Of a DNA stretch of 39,658 nucleotides, positions 9,724 through 20,006 are shown one piece after another. Position 1 is the stretch's first letter, and every line of letters begins with the position of its first letter. The position numbers and the translations under genes were made by a program. Below the pieces are notes generated by a model. The model did no database searches. It was not told the DNA's origin and worked only from the letters and a program-made list of their open reading frames with translations. The stretch is from positions 1 to 39,658 of the forward strand of contig DYQT01000005.1 in assembly GCA_020719165.1 (NCBI GenBank). The letters are read 5' to 3'. This DNA is from Draconibacterium orientale (GTDB taxonomy: Bacteria; Bacteroidota; Bacteroidia; Bacteroidales; FEN-979).

Positions 9724-10820
9724 TAGAAGGTCGGACATTCCAGCGCGCTGCCACCTCTGCGGCCACTACCGCCGGGTACATATCCGCCTCCACCGCCTCC
9801 TCCGAAAATCGAAAGATTGTCAAACTCAAGTATCAGGCTGATTTCATGTGCACCACCAGTGCCCTGGAGATCTCCTGATACTTGAAGATCATAGCTGTAC
9901 ATGAATTTAATATTCATGTCTTCATAAAAAGAATACTTGTATCCGGCTACCAGAGCCACAGCGCTGTTAACAACTCCGGTCATGGTCGATTTATACCAGG
10001 CACCTATATATATGTTATACTTCAGCAAATTAAGACCTACCTGCAGGGAGTTCAGATTTGCCTGATTTTGATATATTCCTCCGAGATTGATCTTCAGGGG
10101 TTCATCACTTGCACGTGAACTCATGGAAGAGCCTCCCGGATCGGTGGAGATGATCAAATCAAACTGTCCTACCCACTTACGGGGATATAGAGAGCTGCCG
10201 GTTGACAGAAAACTTACATCCGGTTTAAACAGGTGATCAACTCCCAGTCCGATGTTACCGCTGATGTTGCCACCCGGATTGATGAATTGCAAAACGCCTC
10301 CTATGCCAAAATCAGGAACTACCCGTTTATTGGCATCCGGCGGGATAAAGGTCGAACTGTAAACATTGCCGTATTTCGGATCGAGCTGGCTTGCAAACAC
10401 CAGGTCATCCCAATTCACCCTGCGCTGCATGATGCCCGCTTTTATTCCGATTTGGGTCACCATGAAACTCGTGATTGGAATGCGTACACCTATGGTAAGG
10501 GCAGCGCCAAAATTATTGATCAGTCCGGCGCCCGGAGTATCCTGGTTGATTTGGATCCCGATGCCGCCTGAACCCGGAAGACTTCTGTCACCCAAATCAG
10601 CGGAAAAATAATAGGACTTGAAAGAAATCGGGAGACTGGGCCATTGATTGCGGTAGATAAATCGTGCCCTTACCCCGGAGTTGAGGCCTGTATATGCAGG
10701 GTTAAAGTAAATCGGTGTGCTGAAATACTGCGAGTAATTCATATCCTGGCTCTCAGCACCCGGAATAAAACCAAGTAAAATCAGAACCACTAAAATTGGA
10801 AATATAAAGCTGTTTTTCAT
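9720..10820 (-). CDS. PorP/SprF family type IX secretion outer-membrane protein
   Basis: The 366-residue protein starts with a signal peptide (hydrophobic stretch at residues 7-22, cleavage near AES-Q). It then shows the family hallmark: [19 protein letters not shown], followed by [14 protein letters not shown]. PorP/SprF proteins are beta-barrel-like outer-membrane partners that help T9SS export or anchor specific adhesins with gliding-type C-terminal domains. It is the second gene of a minus-strand operon, 18 bp downstream of the giant PKD adhesin, which matches the usual SprB-SprF style pairing. The C-terminus has an unusual glycine-rich run (about eight glycines in FGGGGGGG, then GGSGRRGG) before ECPTFY. 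Its stop codon overlaps that of icd on the other strand. Confidence 0.92.
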   Translation of the reverse strand: MKNSFIFPILVVLILLGFIPGAESQDMNYSQYFSTPIYFNPAYTGLNSGVRARFIYRNQWPSLPISFKSYYFSADLGDRSLPGSGGIGIQINQDTPGAGLINNFGAALTIGVRIPITSFMVTQIGIKAGIMQRRVNWDDLVFASQLDPKYGNVYSSTFIPPDANKRVVPDFGIGGVLQFINPGGNISGNIGLGVDHLFKPDVSFLSTGSSLYPRKWVGQFDLIISTDPGGSSMSSRASDEPLKINLGGIYQNQANLNSLQVGLNLLKYNIYIGAWYKSTMTGVVNSAVALVAGYKYSFYEDMNIKFMYSYDLQVSGDLQGTGGAHEISLILEFDNLSIFGGGGGGGYVPGGSGRRGGSALECPTFY

Positions 10821-10838
10821 CTAGATAGTTTTTAGTGG

Positions 10839-13800
10839 TTATCGGATTAAAGTAACGGTACCCATGGTCTTGTTCGTATTGCCGAATCCAATATCAGATC
10901 CTTCCCATTGTGAATCATCAACAAATAAGGCGTTGATCCTCCACATATAATTACCCTGGGGCATTACCGCGCCTTCAAAGGTGCCATCCCAGCCTTCAGC
11001 CGGCATTCCTTTATCGTCCAGTTTTGAAGATTCCCACAAAAGGTGTCCCCACGAATCAAACACCGTAACATGATACTGTTTCAGATTAACCCCGACAGGT
11101 TGGAATAACCTGATGCCAAGGTTGGTGCTGGTGGGTGAAAACGCATTGGGAACGTAAAGGCCTTTGAATAACAACTCATAAGTGTAAAAAGTAGTGTCGG
11201 AACAATCAAATTGGTTTAGCGAAATAAGTTTAATGGTATAGGTGCCATCTTCAGTATAAAGCGCTACCGGATTTTCCTCTGTCGAGTATTTCTCATTCCC
11301 GAAATCCCACTTGTAACTTTCTGCGCCGGTAGATACGTTGGTGATTTTTACCTGGCCCTGCTTTCCGTTATATCCGTTGAGAACCGTGAAAGAACTTACA
11401 GGTGTTATGTTTACCTTCACAGTTGAGTCAACAGTGTCGATACAACCATAATGGTCTTTTACAATCATTCTTACCGAGTAATCTCCTGTACCTGGATAGC
11501 TGTAGCTCGGATCTTGCAATGTGGAGCTGCCTTTGAGTGAGTCACCAAAAGACCAGTGCCAGAATCCAAGCGTGGTATCAGATATCACCGATTTGTCGGT
11601 AAAGAAGGTAGGATCACCCACGCAGGCTGCTGTGTTTTCATAAATGGCCACCGGCAATCCATAAACGCGGGTTGGCTTGATTAACGAATCCATACAACCG
11701 AATTTGTTGTTGATGACCAGCTTTACGTTGTAGATGCCGGCAGTATCATAGGTATGGGTCGGATTTTTAATGGTTGAAGTATCTGTGGCCTTTGGGCTGA
11801 ATGTCCAGTCCCAGTTTGCAACACCCTGTCCGAAGGTTTTTGAGGTGTCCCTGAAAAGAGATACCTGATGCAAACACACGGGGACATTGGAGAAGTAGGT
11901 TATTGGTGTGGGATGAACCTTCACGGTGGAGGCCATGTTGTCGATGATGGTGGTGCCATTGACCAGCGCCTGAATCTCCAGTGTCACATTGTAGCTGCCA
12001 CTATCTGCATAGGTATGCATGATGGGTGTGTGGTGTGTCGTGTAAGTAGTATCCGGAGTTCCGTCGCCCCATGACCAGCGCCATTGGTTGATACGCGTAA
12101 CAGGCAGGGAACTGTCGGAGAAGGCAATGTTGTATCTGGCACACAAGGTGTCTTTATAGGTAAACCCGGCTTTAATACACGGGAACCGTTGTACACTTTG
12201 TGTGATGCTGTCAACACATCCGTTGGTGTTTGAAATGATCAGGGTTACCGGATATATTCCTGCGTTGACATAGAGGTGTGAGGTGTCACCATTACCCGGG
12301 GGGGTGATGATCACATCGGGTGTTCCGTCGCCAAATACCCAGTGCCAGCTTGCAATGGTTCCTGAGCCGCTGCTAATGGTTGAATCAGTGAAATAAACCG
12401 TACTGTCGCATGGGGTTGATAAGAAGGTGTAGTAAGGTTGCGGCGCTTCGTAAACCCTGACTTCGCGGTAAACGCTGTCGACACAGTTGTCGGAGTTATA
12501 GGCTTTCATTTTAACGATGAAAACTCCCGGATGGGTAAAGGTATGCATCGGGCGATATAACTGCGAAGTGTTGCTTGGCCCTGAAGTAGGATCTCCGAAA
12601 TTCCAGGTAACACTATAAAGCGTATCACCGGGAGTTTTATTCACCGGGGTGAAATGTGTGATATACCCCTCGCACACGGTATCATTGCTAAAGGCGAATG
12701 AGAATCCTGGTTTGACAAAAACGCTGTCAACAATGGTATCCTGGCATCCGTAGGTATCGGTTACAATCAGGGTAACCAGATATGTAGTGTCGGTCACAGG
12801 AAAGACATGAGATGGGTTGGGAATGTTAGATGTATAGCCAGGCTGAAAAATCCATTCCCTCTGGGCGATTGTTGATCCGGTTGCCGTTGAAATGTCGTGG
12901 AAATCTACTTTTCCTTTCGGACAGAAGTATCCTGAATGGTTAAATGCTGCAACAGGAGCAGGCCGTGAAATGACCGGGATGGTAACTGAATCGTCGCAAT
13001 TCGCAAGGTTGGTTACCTTGAGCCGAACCTGGTATGTTCCTGCGGTAGTATAGATATGAGTTGGATTCTGGATGGTTACAGCAGGCGATCCGTCACCGAA
13101 GTCCCACAACCAGTTTTTAATACTGCTCCCGGGTGCCGTTGACATATCGGTGAATTGAGTTTCTGTGTTCACGCATGAAGCAGAATATTGGAACATGGCC
13201 GCAGGCTTGGGGTTAACCACAATCAACATGGAGGTATCGTGAACACATTGAGTCGAATTGGTAACATGCAGTGTAACGGTATAGGTTCCCTGGGTATTAT
13301 AAATATGTGTGGGATCCTGCAACGTAGAGGTGTTTTGGGCTCCGCTGGCCAGGTCGCCAAAATTCCATAACCATGCTGCAATGGTTCCTGATGAGGTGGT
13401 GGAGGCATCAGTAAACTGCGTCGGACTGGCCAGACAAGAGGTGTCGGCTGAGAAAATCGCCACAGGCGCTGCATTTACAGTCACTGTTTTCCCTCCTGCT
13501 ACGCTGTCGTTACATCCATTCGCATTGGTAACCAATAATCTGACGGTGTAAGTTCCTCCGGCAGAAAACTCATGAACCGGGTTTTGCAAGATGGAAGTAT
13601 TGTTGGCACCAGAGGCAGGATCTCCGAAATCCCAGCTCCAGTTCGTAAGCGGCGCACCTCCATTAAGCTGTGATAAGTCGGTAAATTGTAGTGGCAGCAA
13701 CGCACATCCGCTCGTTCCGAAACTGAAATTTGCCAGGGGGTGGAAACCGATTTGAACCTGGGTAATCTTCTCCCTGGTACATCCATCGGATGTGAGTATG

Positions 13801-16800
13801 GTTAGCTTGACATTATAATTGCCGCCAGTGGTGTACTTATGCTTGACGTTTTGGTTTGCCGGGAAAATAATAGGTCCAACTATAGTGCCATCCCCGAAAT
13901 CCCATGTCCATTCTTCTATGTAACCATGAGGCGTTGACGATAGATCGGTGAATTGCACAGAGTCTCCTGCGCAATTGGGTGTTGAATATTGAAACGATGC
14001 AACCGGCTGACCTAAAACAAGTACCTGTTTCGTTGTATCTTTCAAACAGCCAACAGAGTTCATTACCGTCAGCTTCACATTGAAAGTACCCGATGTTGCG
14101 TATAAGTGAGTAGGGTTGGCGGTAGTAGATGTTTGGCCATCGCCAAAATCCCATAAACGGGTTGCGATTGTTCCTCCGGTTGAAAGATCGGTAAAGGTGG
14201 TCAGGCTGTTCTGACAAACAGTGTCGGCGCTAAAGTTAGCCAGAGGCCTTGCGTTAACAATTACTGCCGGCAGTGGTAGCAGCGTGTCTTTACATCCGTT
14301 GCCATTGGTAACGATCAAAGTGATGTTGAAGGTATTTGCCGAAGAAAACTGATGTATCGGGTTTTGAATCGTAGCAAAATTGTTCATGCCCGAAGGTGGA
14401 TCGCCAAAATTCCATGACCATGACTGAATGCTGCCTCCTCCGTTGGTTTGCGATAAATCGGTGAATTGAACGGGTTGATTGTCGCACAAAGTGGCTGAAT
14501 ATGAGAAGTTGGCAATCGGTGCAGGAACACTGGTAACCGTTTTTGATATCACGTTAACACAGCCTGCAGTGGTTGTAACTGTGAGGGTTACAACATGCGA
14601 AGTGGCTGTTCCTGCAAAAATGTGGGTCATGTTCGGGTTGGCCGGGAACAAAATCGGCGGAGTGGTTGATCCATCACCAAAATCCCACTCCCATTTGTTG
14701 ATGGAAGATGAAAATCCGGTTGGCACAAACGACTGGTTCACGAAATTTACCGGATTTCCAACACAGCTTGCTGCAGAAAAGGAGAAATCAGCAATCGGTT
14801 TTGGATTGACCAATACCTGTTTCGTTACCTGGTGAATACATCCATTGGAATTAGATACCGATAATGTTACACTATAGGTGCCATAAGTTGCGAAGATGTG
14901 CTGTGGCGATTGTGAAGTGGAAGTTCCGCCATCTCCAAAGTTCCATGCATAAGATACAATGGTAGTCGCTGGAGGGATGGTGGTGGATGCATCGGTAAAG
15001 GTGGTCGGGAAACCTTCGCACGCTTCGGTAAAGGTGAAATTGGCTGTCGGAAGCGGATTTATGGTAATGGTATCGGGTGGAGCTGAATTTATGCAACCAC
15101 TTGAACTTGTAACAGTTAATGTAATAATAAAATCGCCGGCTGCTGTAAATGCATGCGATGGATTTTGCAGTGTTGAAGTATTGTTGGCTCCTGATAACGG
15201 ATCTCCGAAATTCCAGCTCCAGGTTTGAATGCTGCCACCGCCATTATTTTGAGTTAAATCGGTAAAAGTAACTTGCTGTCCAAGACACAACGTATTCGAA
15301 TAACTGTAGTTGGCAATGGGGGATGGGATGCTGTTGACCGTTTTAAAAATCGAATCGATGCATCCATTGGTTGTATATACCTTTAATTTAACAATATGCG
15401 AGGATGCCAATCCCAAGAAAGTATGAACGATATTTGGGTTGGTCGGAAAATTAATGGTCGTAACTGGCGATCCATCACCAAAATCCCAATCCCAACGGTT
15501 GATGTAGGATGAAAATCCCGGTGGAACAAAGGATTGGTTGAAAAAACTAACCGGATTGCCAACACAACTGGCCGGCGAAAATGTGAAATCGGGAACAGGT
15601 TTGGGGTTCACTGTAACCTGGTTGCTGACAGTATGAATACATCCATTTGAATTGACAACCTCTAATGTCACGGTGTAGGTTCCATATGCAGCATAAGTAT
15701 GAAGCGGGTTCTGAAGGTTCGACGCTCCGCCGTCACCAAAATTCCAAGCATACGAAATGATAGTTGTCGCATTTGGTATGGATGTGTCTGTAAATGAGGT
15801 TGTAGTGCCTTCGCAGGCAGCAGTATTCGTGAAGCTGGCTACCGGTAAAGGATTAATGGTAACCAAAGCGGTGTCGGATTTTGTACACCCATTGGTACTC
15901 ACGATATTTAAAATTACAGTAAATGTTCCACTCGCGGTAAATGCGTGGGTTGGGTTTTGCAACGTAGATATGTTGTTCGCTCCTGATAACGGATCGCCGA
16001 AATCCCAATTCCAGTTTTGTATGCTGCCTCCGCCATTGGTTTGCGACAGGTCGGTAAATTGTACCGTTTGTCCGAGACAGGTTGTATTGGAGTGGCTAAA
16101 ATTTGCAATGGGCGATGGGATACTGTTAACTGTTTTTACAATGGAGTCAGAGCAATTCGTTGTTGTGATTACAGTGAGTTGCACAAGGTGGGAAGTGGCT
16201 GTTCCAAGGAAGGTATAAACAATATTGGGTGAACTCGGGTAGTTTATCACCACCGGTGCCGATCCGTCGCCAAAATTCCAGATCCAGGTTTTGATAGAAC
16301 CTGTAAAACCTGACGGGATAAAAGAGAGGTCGGTAAATGTTACCGGATTGCCAATGCAACTTGCCGCTGAAAAGGTGAATGAAGGAACCGGATTCGGATG
16401 AACCGTTACCTGTTTTGTTACCGTGCTGATACATCCGTTGGTATTGACGATGGTGAGTGTTGCATTGTAGATGCCGAACGTTGCATAGGTATGTGGTGGT
16501 GATTGCAATGTTGAAGTTCCGCCATCGCCGAAAGTCCAACTGTAAGAGGATATTGCCGTTGCATTAACGATGGAAAGATCTGTGAAATGTGTTGTTCCGC
16601 CGGCACAGGCTGAATCGGCCGAGAAATTGGCCACCGGAAGTTTATTAATCACAACCGGCAAAATAACCGAATTGCTGCAGCCATTGGCATTGGTAACAAT
16701 CAGGTTAACGCTGTAAGTCCCGTCGAGCAGGAAGGTATGCGAAGGACTGGGTGAAGTAGAGGTATTGTTGACCCCTGATCCGGGATCGCTGAAATTCCAC

Positions 16801-19742
16801 AACCACGAAACGATATTCCCTCCTCCGTTGGTTTGCGAAAGATCGTTGAACTGAACAACCTGCGTGGCGCAACTTGGTGTTCCGGGCAATACTTCAAATG
16901 CCGCAGTGGGAGCAGGTATGATTTGCACCGGATGGGTAATTGAATCTTTGCAACCAAAACTGGAGGTAATGGTCAGCTTTACAGTAAAATTGTATATAAC
17001 TCCGGGAAACACGTGGTTTAAGTTCGGACTTGCAGGAAAATAGACCGTGTCGGCAGTTCCATCGCCCCATGACCATACCCATTTGGTGATATATCCGGGG
17101 AACCCGGCAGGTACATACGACTGATCGGTAAATTGCACCGCAATGGAGTCGCAGGTCGGAGATGCAAAGGTAAATCCTGAAACTGGTCTCGGCATTACTG
17201 TTACGGTTTTTGAAAGAGAATTGGTACAACCATTCAAATCAGTTACCGTTAGAATTGAGGTATAGGTTCCGGCGGCGATATATAAGTGAGAAGCTCCGAG
17301 CGGACTTGTAACATGCGCTGATCCATCGCCGAAATCCCAATCCCATGTGGCAATATCCCCCGGAATCATAACACCGAGGTTAGCCGAGAAGGTAACAACC
17401 TGGTCGAGACATGTATTGTTGGTAAAGGTATAATCGAGTGGAATAGGCGGGTTTACGAAAACATCCTTAACAAGGGTGCTTGTGCAGTTATTTACATTGT
17501 CTGTTACCTTGAGTGTAACATGATATGTTTGGTTTGTTCCGCTGAAAATATGTGTTGGATTTGGAAGCACGGAGGTATTCACAATCCCTGACCCCGGGTC
17601 GCCGAAATCCCATGCCCATTCTATGATATTTCCTGATGTTGAAAACGAAAGATCGGTAAAATAAACTGTTTGATTCGCACAGGCGTATGTGTTCGGGAAA
17701 GATGGGTTGTTGGAATAGGTAAAATTGGCGGTTGGCAGCGGATAAACAACAACCTGGATACTGAAAGATTCGTAAAAGTTGGTCACATAGGTAACGGTCC
17801 GAGTAACGGTAAAGGTGCCCGATTGGGTGTAAGGATGTGTTGCGAATATCGGGAATACGGTGGGGGGATCGTACGTCACAACGTTGCCATCTCCAAAATC
17901 CCAAACCTCTTTCACGATATTACCACCCGGAATTTGAGGTGTAAAGTGCATCGTGTCTGCAATACACTTGGGCGAATCCGTTGTAAAGAAAGCAGATGCA
18001 TTGCCCAGCATGGTAACTTGCTTTTGAACAGTATTTGAACATCCGTTTATCGCATCTGTGGCTGTGAGTGTTACAAGAAAATTACCCGGGCCCTGGTAAA
18101 CGTGCGAAGGATCTGGTCCGTACCCATAGGTGCCATCACCATAGTCCCACACCAGATTGTTGCCAACCGACGGGCCGGTAAGATTATGGAAAAGAATCTC
18201 CCAGTTCTGCGTTCCATTCTGAAAAGTAAAATCAACAGCAGGCTTGGGGCTGACAACCAACGGCGGACTGATGACATAGGTATTGGCACATCCATCGGAA
18301 TTTGTAGCTCTAAGTGATACATTGTAGGAACCAACGGCACTAAATAAATGTGTTGGGTTGGTTACGGTGGAAGTGTTCGACCCCGACGCAGGATCATCAA
18401 AAGTCCAAAGATATTCGCTGATTTGATTGCCCCCGTTCAGGGTGCTTGTATTGGTAAAAGCAACGGCCTCTCCAAGACAAGCATTGCCCACGAGGAAACT
18501 GGCCATTGGTGAAGGATTGACAGAAACAGGTTTGATGAAATAATCAGAAGTACATCCGTTTGAGTTGGTAATTTTTAATTTGGCGCTGTATGTGCCAAGG
18601 CTTAAATAGGTATGTGAAATCAGTTCAGTTGGATCGGTACTGGTATATGCCGACCCATCTCCATAAATCCATTCAAGTTGGGTAATCGTCCCAACAGGAG
18701 TTACCGATGTGGTTGTGAATTCTGTTGCCTCGCCCAAACAGGCAAGAGAGTTGGTGAAAGAAGCTGTTGGAATGGTGTTGTCAATAAATATATCCTTTGT
18801 GTAGGTGTTGGTGCAATATTTAGAATTCGTGATGATCAGTTTCACGCGGTGTAGTCCGAAATCACTAAACACATGGTTTACAGTAGGAATAGTGCCGGTA
18901 TTAACCTGATTTGAAGATCCCGATCCAGGATCATCAAAATCCCACTCATAGTAAAGTATGGTAATATTCTCGGGGTTTGTAGGTGGTTTGGGCAGTGAAC
19001 CCGAACCATCAAAAGTCATCGGATTGTAAAGGCAGTTGGAGGGCTGCGGAGTGGCAGTGTTTGTAAAAGTTGCAATAGGCTTGTATTGATCGGGATTTAC
19101 GTAAACATAATCAATAATCTGGTCGGTTTGGCCTGCTGAATTTGTGACGGTAAGAGTTACTGTATAGGTTACGCCTGAAGCACCAGGGAAAGTGTGCTGC
19201 AGAACACCTGCTGCAGGTCCGGATACTACCGGGCTGCCATCACCAAAATCCCACGAGTAGGATATGGATGGATCAGCATGCACGGATACATCTCCTGTGA
19301 AATTGACTACATTGTAAAAACAACCTCCTGTTGGGTCAAACTGATAATAAAAGTAGGCATGTAATAATGGTTGAACGGTGATGGTTTTGGTAGCCACTTT
19401 TCCAATACAACCGGCAAATGTAGGATCATTGTTCCATTCGGTAACTTGAATTGTATAGGTACCCGTTGCCTGCCACTTCACCTGCAATTGGTTCTGGTTT
19501 GTAGCACCTATAATGGTCCTGCCAGTGGCCGGAGTCACAACCCACTGGTATGAATGGGTGGGAGTACCTGTTGTTGCAGGAGTTGAATAGGTGTACGTAA
19601 CCGAAGTTGCATTCTGGTCACAGGCAATGTCGGCCCCTGTAATAACAGGTTGTGTATCCGGACAGTCTTGAGCCAACACCTGAGAGGAAGCTGCTATCAG
19701 CAAGGTTGACAATAGGATACAGCGGAAAAATCGATGGAACAT
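10839..19742 (-). CDS. Giant PKD-repeat cell-surface protein with gliding-type (T9SS) C-terminal domain
   Basis: The 2967-residue protein opens with a signal peptide (residues 1-24, ending VLAQ). An Ig-like domain follows, then about 31 PKD-type domains recognisable by W-x-W/F-x-FGDG or FGDP cores and HxY/F-x-x-x-GxY/F motifs. The last ~100 residues begin LYVPNAFSPTSTN and include VFDSWGHLLWESS, GWDGTFEG and MPQGNYMWRI. This is the CHU_C / gliding-motility-associated C-terminal domain that directs type IX export and surface attachment. Many domains start with a cysteine. Domains 7-21 are arranged as repeating triads (see the repeat entry). It likely acts as a surface adhesin or gliding filament like SprB, with the PorP/SprF protein downstream as partner. 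No enzymatic domain was recognised. The ATG at 19742 is supported by the signal peptide that follows it. Confidence 0.93.
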   Translation of the reverse strand: MFHRFFRCILLSTLLIAASSQVLAQDCPDTQPVITGADIACDQNATSVTYTYSTPATTGTPTHSYQWVVTPATGRTIIGATNQNQLQVKWQATGTYTIQVTEWNNDPTFAGCIGKVATKTITVQPLLHAYFYYQFDPTGGCFYNVVNFTGDVSVHADPSISYSWDFGDGSPVVSGPAAGVLQHTFPGASGVTYTVTLTVTNSAGQTDQIIDYVYVNPDQYKPIATFTNTATPQPSNCLYNPMTFDGSGSLPKPPTNPENITILYYEWDFDDPGSGSSNQVNTGTIPTVNHVFSDFGLHRVKLIITNSKYCTNTYTKDIFIDNTIPTASFTNSLACLGEATEFTTTSVTPVGTITQLEWIYGDGSAYTSTDPTELISHTYLSLGTYSAKLKITNSNGCTSDYFIKPVSVNPSPMASFLVGNACLGEAVAFTNTSTLNGGNQISEYLWTFDDPASGSNTSTVTNPTHLFSAVGSYNVSLRATNSDGCANTYVISPPLVVSPKPAVDFTFQNGTQNWEILFHNLTGPSVGNNLVWDYGDGTYGYGPDPSHVYQGPGNFLVTLTATDAINGCSNTVQKQVTMLGNASAFFTTDSPKCIADTMHFTPQIPGGNIVKEVWDFGDGNVVTYDPPTVFPIFATHPYTQSGTFTVTRTVTYVTNFYESFSIQVVVYPLPTANFTYSNNPSFPNTYACANQTVYFTDLSFSTSGNIIEWAWDFGDPGSGIVNTSVLPNPTHIFSGTNQTYHVTLKVTDNVNNCTSTLVKDVFVNPPIPLDYTFTNNTCLDQVVTFSANLGVMIPGDIATWDWDFGDGSAHVTSPLGASHLYIAAGTYTSILTVTDLNGCTNSLSKTVTVMPRPVSGFTFASPTCDSIAVQFTDQSYVPAGFPGYITKWVWSWGDGTADTVYFPASPNLNHVFPGVIYNFTVKLTITSSFGCKDSITHPVQIIPAPTAAFEVLPGTPSCATQVVQFNDLSQTNGGGNIVSWLWNFSDPGSGVNNTSTSPSPSHTFLLDGTYSVNLIVTNANGCSNSVILPVVINKLPVANFSADSACAGGTTHFTDLSIVNATAISSYSWTFGDGGTSTLQSPPHTYATFGIYNATLTIVNTNGCISTVTKQVTVHPNPVPSFTFSAASCIGNPVTFTDLSFIPSGFTGSIKTWIWNFGDGSAPVVINYPSSPNIVYTFLGTATSHLVQLTVITTTNCSDSIVKTVNSIPSPIANFSHSNTTCLGQTVQFTDLSQTNGGGSIQNWNWDFGDPLSGANNISTLQNPTHAFTASGTFTVILNIVSTNGCTKSDTALVTINPLPVASFTNTAACEGTTTSFTDTSIPNATTIISYAWNFGDGGASNLQNPLHTYAAYGTYTVTLEVVNSNGCIHTVSNQVTVNPKPVPDFTFSPASCVGNPVSFFNQSFVPPGFSSYINRWDWDFGDGSPVTTINFPTNPNIVHTFLGLASSHIVKLKVYTTNGCIDSIFKTVNSIPSPIANYSYSNTLCLGQQVTFTDLTQNNGGGSIQTWSWNFGDPLSGANNTSTLQNPSHAFTAAGDFIITLTVTSSSGCINSAPPDTITINPLPTANFTFTEACEGFPTTFTDASTTIPPATTIVSYAWNFGDGGTSTSQSPQHIFATYGTYSVTLSVSNSNGCIHQVTKQVLVNPKPIADFSFSAASCVGNPVNFVNQSFVPTGFSSSINKWEWDFGDGSTTPPILFPANPNMTHIFAGTATSHVVTLTVTTTAGCVNVISKTVTSVPAPIANFSYSATLCDNQPVQFTDLSQTNGGGSIQSWSWNFGDPPSGMNNFATIQNPIHQFSSANTFNITLIVTNGNGCKDTLLPLPAVIVNARPLANFSADTVCQNSLTTFTDLSTGGTIATRLWDFGDGQTSTTANPTHLYATSGTFNVKLTVMNSVGCLKDTTKQVLVLGQPVASFQYSTPNCAGDSVQFTDLSSTPHGYIEEWTWDFGDGTIVGPIIFPANQNVKHKYTTGGNYNVKLTILTSDGCTREKITQVQIGFHPLANFSFGTSGCALLPLQFTDLSQLNGGAPLTNWSWDFGDPASGANNTSILQNPVHEFSAGGTYTVRLLVTNANGCNDSVAGGKTVTVNAAPVAIFSADTSCLASPTQFTDASTTSSGTIAAWLWNFGDLASGAQNTSTLQDPTHIYNTQGTYTVTLHVTNSTQCVHDTSMLIVVNPKPAAMFQYSASCVNTETQFTDMSTAPGSSIKNWLWDFGDGSPAVTIQNPTHIYTTAGTYQVRLKVTNLANCDDSVTIPVISRPAPVAAFNHSGYFCPKGKVDFHDISTATGSTIAQREWIFQPGYTSNIPNPSHVFPVTDTTYLVTLIVTDTYGCQDTIVDSVFVKPGFSFAFSNDTVCEGYITHFTPVNKTPGDTLYSVTWNFGDPTSGPSNTSQLYRPMHTFTHPGVFIVKMKAYNSDNCVDSVYREVRVYEAPQPYYTFLSTPCDSTVYFTDSTISSGSGTIASWHWVFGDGTPDVIITPPGNGDTSHLYVNAGIYPVTLIISNTNGCVDSITQSVQRFPCIKAGFTYKDTLCARYNIAFSDSSLPVTRINQWRWSWGDGTPDTTYTTHHTPIMHTYADSGSYNVTLEIQALVNGTTIIDNMASTVKVHPTPITYFSNVPVCLHQVSLFRDTSKTFGQGVANWDWTFSPKATDTSTIKNPTHTYDTAGIYNVKLVINNKFGCMDSLIKPTRVYGLPVAIYENTAACVGDPTFFTDKSVISDTTLGFWHWSFGDSLKGSSTLQDPSYSYPGTGDYSVRMIVKDHYGCIDTVDSTVKVNITPVSSFTVLNGYNGKQGQVKITNVSTGAESYKWDFGNEKYSTEENPVALYTEDGTYTIKLISLNQFDCSDTTFYTYELLFKGLYVPNAFSPTSTNLGIRLFQPVGVNLKQYHVTVFDSWGHLLWESSKLDDKGMPAEGWDGTFEGAVMPQGNYMWRINALFVDDSQWEGSDIGFGNTNKTMGTVTLIR
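13600..17670 (-). repeat. 0.8-kb higher-order repeat of three PKD domains (about five copies)
   Basis: Inside the giant adhesin the FGDP-type domain recurs with its core at about 17595, 16783, 15991, 15199, 14398 and 13618, giving intervals of 812, 792, 792, 801 and 780 bp. Each interval contains the same order of three PKD subtypes: an FTDLSQTNGGG...FGDP domain, a short FGDGG domain, and a longer domain with FPxNPNxxHxF. The middle copies (16.8-14.4 kb) are most alike in protein sequence, the outer ones more diverged. This points to expansion by duplication of a three-domain block. Confidence 0.85.
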
Positions 19743-19785
19743 ATGATTGGTATTTATGGAAATTTTCGCTTTGTAATGTTATACT

Positions 19786-19793
19786 CAAATGTA
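19786..19793 (-). promoter_or_regulatory. Promoter -7 box for the giant adhesin operon
   Basis: On the minus strand the sequence reads TACATTTG, matching TAnnTTTG. It lies 43 bp upstream of the adhesin ATG at 19742. A CAAA (minus TTTG) at 19810-19813 could be the -33 element, but its spacing of 16 bp is short. Confidence 0.5.
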
Positions 19794-19956
19794 CGACAAA
19801 AGTTTCATTCAAAAGGTTGCCTGATGCTGCAATTCCTGCTGAAAAAGATCACAGAATCTCTGAATCAACAAAATTAACAAAATAATACTGATTTTCGACA
19901 TCTGAAGACAACCATAACATCATTTATTTTGTCATTAAATAAGATGCAGAAAAAAT

Positions 19957-19986
19957 TTTGATATTGACTGAAACCTTGTATTTTTG
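19957..19986 (+). promoter_or_regulatory. Promoter (TTTG / TATTTTTG) for the small lipoprotein gene
   Basis: A -33-like TTTG at 19957-19960 and a -7 box TATTTTTG at 19979-19986 are separated by 18 bp. The box ends 20 bp before the ATG at 20007, leaving a short leader. Confidence 0.6.
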
Positions 19987-20006
19987 CATTTAACAATCTA
20001 AATCCC

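Noticed and set aside
13600-17670. Regular spacing that could suggest a CRISPR array or tandem insertion elements
   Set aside because: The repeats are about 0.8 kb, diverged, and lie in one continuous coding frame of PKD domains; there are no short identical repeats with unique spacers and no cas genes.
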